Below, piece by piece: positions 58,018 through 64,000 of a stretch of DNA of 64,000 nucleotides; within the stretch, counting starts at the first letter, position 1, and every line of letters starts with the position of its first letter. Source of the DNA: Ianthella basta (Eukaryota > Porifera > Demospongiae > Verongiida > Ianthellidae); the NCBI GenBank assembly GCA_964019415.1, contig OZ025874.1, forward strand, positions 2,315,512-2,379,511, given 5' to 3'. The position numbers were made by a program, and so were the translations under genes. The notes beneath the pieces are model-generated. The model was not told where the DNA came from, ran no database searches, and saw nothing but the letters and a program-made list of their open reading frames with translations.

Positions 58018-58163
58018 CGTGTTGAGTATCAATCCTGAGAAGGTCAGACTGTCCTTTGAACTGCCAAAGTAAGCATCTCGTTGAGCAGTAGGGATAGAAG
58101 TCATTGTAGTAGCTATCATTGCAGAGAAGTGATGCTGTCACACTGACATACAATGGACCACTC
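58018..58163 (-). CDS. Possible Cys-containing exon of an unidentified gene
   Basis: The minus-strand frame has SGPLYVSVTASLLCNDSYYN, DFYPYCSTRCLLWQFKGQSD, LLRIDTQ, ending at an ACG|GTATGT donor. Three cysteines and aromatic residues suggest an extracellular or secreted segment, but no family is recognised. A CA tract lies directly upstream. Confidence 0.35.
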
Positions 58164-58187
58164 CTTAAAGTAGATTTGGAGATTGTG

Positions 58188-58280
<93 letters not shown>

Positions 58281-58372
58281 ACATACATGCATAGACACCA
58301 CACACGCACACACACACACACATCCCACAGACATCCCCCACACACATACACCATACACACATGCACACACAC

Positions 58373-58439
<67 letters not shown>

Positions 58440-58622
58440 ACATACATGCATAGACACCACACACGCACACACACACATCCCACAGACATCCCCACACACA
58501 CATACACCATACACACATGCACACACACAAAAACACACACACACACACACACATGTACATACATGCATAGACACCACACACGCACACACACACATCCCAC
58601 AGACATCCCCCACACACATACA

Positions 58623-58702
<80 letters not shown>
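58188..58702. repeat. Compound CA minisatellite with higher-order unit
   Basis: Pure CA tracts alternate with three copies of a complex unit (GTACATACATGCATAGACAC, then CATCCCACAGACATCCCC, then ATACACCATACACACATGCA). Smaller pieces of the same unit (CGTACATCCCACAGACATCC) occur at 56952 and 56982. Confidence 0.9.
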
Positions 58703-58705
<3 letters not shown>

Positions 58706-58719
58706 GTGTAACTAGCTAA

Positions 58720-59860
58720 GCATTACAATAGAAACTATTAATCTGGCAAGTACACTCAAATGGCATGACATGACATGACTACTCTTTTCTAGTCCAAACT
58801 TCTATGACGTATATTGATGTGTGAGACTCCATTACTGGCTGTGGCCAAGAGGTCATAACTCTCACCACGCTCTGGATGGCACTACAACATGCATGCATGG
58901 TTGATGCTCTTCCCACTAGTACAACCTCAAACAAAATATAATTAGGCTCCCCTTAAGGAAATACAGCTGCGGGTGTTGTGCCATTACTGACACACAGCCC
59001 ACACACCGGCCCCAAATAGCACTTACTCTGTGACCACTATTCAACACCCTTTTGGGTTTTATGAGTTACATGCGTTTGCGTATCACCTTCTACATCGGAA
59101 TGAAGGGCAGGAGGTATCGGATCCTCTCGTTTCTTGAGCCTCAAAGCCTGGAGAAATTGGGCAGCTGGCGTTGTAGCCATCTTAACCACAAGGAGATTCC
59201 CGGACGCTGAATAATTTCCATCCCAATTTCATTGCAACCTCGCAGAACTGCCCACCAAATGCTAGGTCACTGTTGCAGCAGATGAGTCACCGGTGATCTC
59301 CAGCTCTAAGCGCCCTCCCCTTGCACATCCCCTATCATGGGAATCACATGTGAGCCGTAGAGGGAGGACAACTGCTGGCAGGTAGAGCTTGCCTGAAGGA
59401 TGCTCTGCACTGGTGAGGTACCCTGCAGTGCATTCTGCTGCTCCCAAATTTCACCTAAGAAAGGAAGGGAGACAGGATGAATCTCCACCTCACTCATCCA
59501 TCTTCCTTACTCAACGGAGCAATATTCCCAACACTTCAAGTACCATGTTCATGGTAGTGTAGACGGGGATATGGAAGTGGCTCCATTTTCACTTTACTAC
59601 AGTTAATTTCAAAATGGTTGCCCAAATAACAACTAGTAAATCACAAGCAAAAGGTACATGGCAAACGGCGTGACATCATTGTGCAGCTTCATAACATGTG
59701 ATGTCTATTGCATCATTTCAGTCACATGTGCCACTCAGGACAAGCACACTAGACGGCACACTACTTGCTATATACCATTCACAATCTACCATAGAGAATT
59801 AGGACAACCTTTCTGCAATAAACTGTAAGTCACATAGAGTATGCTTACATAAAATTATAT
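58720..59860. repeat. Duplicated intergenic block, unit 3 end
   Basis: Collinear with 46270-47700 of unit 2. Homology ends at about 59860 before the position where the CARD-like exon would occur, so the duplicated array stops here. Confidence 0.75.
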
Positions 59861-60086
59861 ATGGCATGATTTGCTCCGCAGACTTGGTGTGGTACCTTTA
59901 GTAAGGAGTACCACAGTACCACCCGAGGTGTATATAGGCAGTGGAGAACAGTGGAGATCAGAGAAGATATACTAGCTATACAGGGCAAGTAAATGTATAG
60001 TAAAATACATATAAGCTGTAGATTGTATTAGTACTACAAATACCAATACGATCTACACACCACGGGCTGCATGGGAGCTGTATGAC
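59861..60086. other. Unique spacer with a small hairpin
   Basis: GTAGATTGTATT and AATACGATCTAC (60017-60056) form a short hairpin. No coding sequence. Confidence 0.5.
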
Positions 60087-60851
60087 ATGTATAGGTACCA
60101 TAATACCACAGTACCATGCACACAGTACCACAGTATCACAGTACCACAGTACCATGCACACAGTACCACAGTACCACACTATACCACAGTACCACAGTAC
60201 CACAGTGCCACAGTACCACAGTGCCACAGTGCCACAGTACCACAGTACCACACTATATATACCACAGTACAACAGTGCCATAGTACCACAGTACCACAGT
60301 GCCACAGTGCCACAGTACCACAGTACCACACTATACCACGTACCACAGTACCACACTATACCACAGTACAACAGTGCCACAGTACCACAGTGCCACAGTA
60401 CCACAGTACCACAGTGTCGCAGTACTACAGTACCACAGTACCACACTATACCACAGTACCACAGTACCACAGTACCACACTATACCACAGTACCACAGTG
60501 CCACAGTACCACAGTACCACAGTACCACAGTGTCGCAGTACTACAGTACCACAGTACCACACTATACCACAGTACCACAGTACCACAGTACCACACTATA
60601 CCACAGTACCACAGTACCACAGTACCACACTATACCACAGTACCACAGTACCACACTATACCACAGTACCACAGTACCACACTATACCACAGTACCACAG
60701 TACCACACTATACCACAGTACCACAGTACCACAGTGCCACAGTACCACAGTACCACAGTACCACAGTACCACACTATACCACAGTACCACACTATACCAT
60801 AGTACCACACTATACCACAGTACCACAGTACCACAGTACCACACTATACCA

Positions 60852-60855
<4 letters not shown>
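60087..60855. repeat. CCACAGTAC-type minisatellite
   Basis: Dozens of units of a 9-bp repeat, ACCACAGTA, mixed with ACCACACTAT units in higher-order groups (for example a repeated block with GTGTCGCAGTACTACAG at 60415 and 60532). Long open frames in several phases result from the repeat and are not genes. Confidence 0.95.
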
Positions 60856-61030
<175 letters not shown>

Positions 61031-61266
61031 GTTTGCTTGTGACAGGATGTGCAGCTATGACATTGAAATATACCATGCACCACATACGTGGACAAATATA
61101 TGCATTCTATCACCTATGCATACAACACAGGAAAATTTATCTTATAGCACAAAGGCAATGATTGTGCATAATAACATAAGTGTGCATATATAACAGCGCA
61201 TTGAATTGCATATAATATGAAAACAAATTAAAATAAGAAAGTTGCAATCAGTAAGTGAATAGCTAG

Positions 61267-61515
61267 TCACACCAATGTGCAACTGTCAGGGCAGGTGAAG
61301 TCCATCTCCTCAGCCTCTTTATGGCTGATGTTGACACACTTGTAGTGAAACCACTGTCCACACATATCACACTGGACCATGGCATTGCTAAGCTTTTTGA
61401 TCATTTTGTGGCACACTCCACATACATTCTTCTTCACCTGGCTCAACAACTTTGCAGTTGGCATTCGTGGTCGCCCAGGAGGCTTTTTCACTTTAATTGG
61501 GTGCAGGCTGAACAT
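61267..61515 (-). CDS. PHD-finger exon with AT-hook-like motif
   Basis: The minus-strand frame has KKPPGRPRMP, an AT-hook-like GRP motif, then a PHD finger: CGVCHKMIKK, CDMCGQWFHYKCVNIS, CPDSC, with the C4HC3 spacing. It ends at a TGA. PHD fingers read histone tails, and in invertebrates they also occur in transposon-related proteins. The upstream border may be an acceptor at GTTCAG|CC within the first codons, which would make it a last exon. Upstream on the same strand lie three cassette-like repeats and a retroelement fossil, so whether the PHD exon belongs to a host gene or to an element is open. Confidence 0.7.
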   Translation of the reverse strand: MFSLHPIKVKKPPGRPRMPTAKLLSQVKKNVCGVCHKMIKKLSNAMVQCDMCGQWFHYKCVNISHKEAEEMDFTCPDSCTLV

Positions 61516-61616
61516 CCACCCTTGTAACTTTAAATAGAAGCTTTCTCACGTGTTCTGAGTACAATACAAGTACAAGAACATTTTTAATGAATCTACAACA
61601 AAGCCTACAATCAATG

Positions 61617-62240
61617 TGCATATTCATGCATGCACTCAATATCAATGTATGCTCATGTATTCAATATCTGTACATACTTACCCCTGCCACTGGGAGAAGA
61701 GCTAGATAGAGGTACAGTCTGGCTGACATGGACGTGTCTAGGTGAGGTACGCCTAGGGGTAGGCTGTCTGGAGGTGACCAGAGTAGTCCCTAAGTGTGTA
61801 ATTGGACAAGACATCATGTGCATAGCATATTCATGCATGCATTCAATATCATTGTATGCTCATGTATTCAATATCTGTACGTACTTACCCCTGCCACCCG
61901 GAGAAGAGCTAGATAGAGGTACAGCCTGGCTGACATGGACGTGTCTAGGCGAGGTGCGCCTACCTAGGGGTAGGCTGTCTGGAGGTGACCAGAGTAGTCC
62001 CTAAGTGTGTAATTGGACAAGACATCATGTGCATATTCATGCATGCATTCAATATCATTGTATGCTCATGTATTCAATATCTGTACATACCTACCCCTGC
62101 CACTGGGAGAAGAGCTAGATAGAGGTACAGTCTGGCTGACATGGACGTGTCTAGGCGAGGTACGCCTAGGGGTAGGCTGTCTGGAGGTGACCAGAGTAGT
62201 CCCTAAGTGTGTAATTGGACAAGACATCATGTGCATATTC
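61617..62240 (-). repeat. Triplicated ~205-bp cassette with splice-like borders
   Basis: Three direct copies (from about 61617, 61827 and 62032) each contain, on the minus strand, an acceptor-like CACCTCCAG, a Pro/Arg/Ser-rich frame (QPTPRRTSPRHVHVSQTVPL) and a donor-like GGG|GTAAGTATG or similar. The middle copy has a 4-bp insertion, so its frame differs. The third copy's donor reads GTAGGTATG. They may be duplicated exons of the PHD gene or a plain tandem repeat. Confidence 0.6.
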
Positions 62241-64000
62241 ATCATCCGAGTGGATGATGAAGTGGCGTCCATAGAGGTATTGGTGAAATCTCTTAACCCC
62301 AAATATGATGGCTAGGGCTTCCTTATCTAGCTGGGAGTACCTCTTCTCAGGTGGAGCTAAGGTGCGTGAGGCAAAGGCGATGGGTTTCTCAGTGCCATCT
62401 TCCATGACATGAGATAGAACTGCCCCTAACCCATAAGGTGACGCGTCACAAGCCAACACCAGCTGTTTCCGGGGATCAAAATGTACTAACAGGTCTGCCG
62501 ACTGAAGCAATTTCTTCACCTCCTCGAAAGCAGAACTCTGGTCCTTCCCCCAAACCCAGTGGGCCTTCTTTTGGAGCAGACGATACAGTGGGGCCGCTGT
62601 GGAAGCCAGGCTGGGCAAGAACTTGCCGTAATAATTTACCAAGCCAAGGAAAGATCTCAGTTCATCCACTTGCTGGGGCTCCGGGGCTTCTGCCACAGCC
62701 CGTACCTTGGCCTCAGTGGGTTGAAGGCCTTCCTTGCTGATCGGTGACCTAAGTACTCCACCTCCTGCATCAGAAAGGAGCACTTTGTAATAACTTGGGT
62801 TCCAGTCGAGACGTCAAAACAACTTCCCCGCACTCAAACTCAATCAATGAATCAGCGGTACAACAGTACACAAGCACTCTAGACTCTAGACTGACGAAAG
62901 TTACGGAAACATGCCAGCTTGTACACAACTGAGCAATTACAGATTCACACCAAAAACCAATTACAGGCAAGCACACCAGATAAATCAATTACAAGCTAAG
63001 CATATACAAATACAATAAGCACATGCAAATCAAGTACACCACACACTTCTCTTTCTTCAGTCTCAGCCCTGCTTCTTCCAGTCTTTTGAGGACCTCCTCA
63101 AGGTTCACCAGGTGCTCCTGCATTGACCTGCCTGAAACGAGTATATCATCCAGGTACACACATACGTTAGTGAGACCTTGTAGCACCGACTCCATGGTTC
63201 GTTGAAAGATGGCGGGAGCTGAGGCAACTCCAAACGGCAATCGTTGGTAGCGGTACAGCCCCTTGTGCGTGTTCACCGTCACGACTGGTTGTGACTCCTT
63301 GGCCAGGGGTAGCTGTAAATAGGCATGTGACAGATCTAACTTGGAAAACATCTTGCCCCCGGCCAGGGAGGCAAACAGGTCCTCAATCCGTGGCAAGGGA
63401 TACACCTCAGTATTGGTTGCCTTGTTTGCGGTTAACTTGAAATCTCCACAAATTCTAACCATCCCATTGCTCTTTAGCACAGGTACTATTGGAGCTGCCC
63501 ATTCAGAGTGTTGTACTGGAACTATCACACCCTCACTTTCCAGCTTGTTGAGTTCCTCCTCTACCTTCGACCGTAGTGCGTAGGGTACAGAGCGTGCCTT
63601 GAGGAATCGTGGCTGGACATTAGGGTCCACGTGAAGCCTTGCCTCCACACCTTGAATCAAGCCCAGCCTGGACTGAAGACCATTTCATACCTATCCAAGA
63701 CACTCTGCAGTTCTTTCTCAGCTCGTACTGCAAGGATGGTACTCCAATCTAGCTTTAGCTTGGCCAGCCAGTCCCTCCCCAAAAGGCTCGGGCCATCACC
63801 TGCGACAACAACCAGGGGTAGTTGTTCCACCTGCCCCTGGCACTGTACCTTCACAGAAAGTTCCCCTACCACTGGAATTTCCTCTCCCGTGTAAGTCCTC
63901 AGCTTCACCATGGAAGGATGTAATTGTGGGAGTGAGCTCACACCACCAACCTGATTGAATGTGGCCTCACTGATCACCGTGACAGCGGCGCCTGTGTCCA
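62241..64000 (-). mobile_element. Ty3/Gypsy LTR retrotransposon fossil, pol region, running off the window
   Basis: On the minus strand, from the window edge inwards, parts typical of Ty3/Gypsy pol occur in order: the end of a protease-like region, reverse transcriptase (with a YLDDILVSG-type catalytic box), and RNase H. Integrase, gag and LTRs are not seen in the window. It is broken, with a small handful of breaks, and a stretch of about 0.25 kb without pol similarity lies inside, possibly a later insertion. Protein motifs are still easy to read, so it is probably fairly young. Confidence 0.88.

Noticed and set aside
58116-58715. Long Cys/Val and Thr/His frames on both strands
   Set aside because: Produced by CA/GT repeats with no stop codons. 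Only the non-repeat end (58018-58163) is kept as a weak exon candidate.

Overview
The window looks like a nuclear contig of a marine invertebrate, most likely a sponge (Porifera). This is inferred from AT-rich introns full of TAGC and GCATGC motifs, many CARD, Death and AIG1/GIMAP-type innate-immunity domains, abundant hairpin elements, long CA/GT tracts, and LINEs whose C-termini carry a restriction-like endonuclease (RLE). No species is claimed. No RNA genes and no CRISPR arrays were seen.

The backbone is a tandem segmental duplication with at least three units (unit 1 about 370-31380, unit 2 about 31380-49080, unit 3 about 49080-59860). Unit 1 also holds an orphan piece of a fourth unit at 7440-8694. 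Each unit has a plus-strand gene built from exon 1 (Met-Thr-Ser), a CARD-like plus transmembrane exon, two or three small Ser/Thr-rich cassette exons in phase 1-1, and one long exon with an AIG1/GIMAP-like GTPase, a charged coiled coil and a conserved C-terminal domain. A minus-strand gene facing it encodes an acidic coiled-coil protein. A minus-strand CARD-like exon lies further along and is head-to-head with the next unit's plus-strand gene. Splice phases suggest that the CARD exon and the coiled-coil exons may be one gene. A plus-strand Death-domain exon pair (11236-11627), also phase 1-1, lies inside unit 1.

The units are decaying differently. Unit 1 has lost its CARD-encoding half-exon and is swollen by insertions. 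Unit 2 has a frameshifted CARD exon and a lost splice donor in the coiled-coil gene. Unit 3 has a nonsense codon in the GTPase exon and frameshifts in the coiled-coil exon. Each unit keeps a different subset of intact parts, as in birth-and-death evolution of immune genes.

Mobile DNA fills the introns. Two nearly identical 3.8-kb DNA transposons in opposite orientation (477-4266 and 31755-35525), each with its own 8-bp target duplication, sit in intron 1 of units 1 and 2. An RLE LINE with a long open frame and a 45-nt poly(A) tail (20083-22886) is absent from the matching intron of unit 3. A second, broken RLE LINE (11852-16760) is split by PIF/Harbinger debris. A terminal-inverted-repeat element carries a RecQ-like helicase fragment (5692-6223). 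Several nested MITEs and hairpins occur, some shared by all units and therefore older than the duplication.

The right end (59860-64000) leaves the duplicated block. It holds a CCACAGTAC-type minisatellite, a GT tract, a PHD-finger exon, a triplicated cassette of about 0.2 kb, and a broken Ty3/Gypsy pol fossil that runs off the edge.
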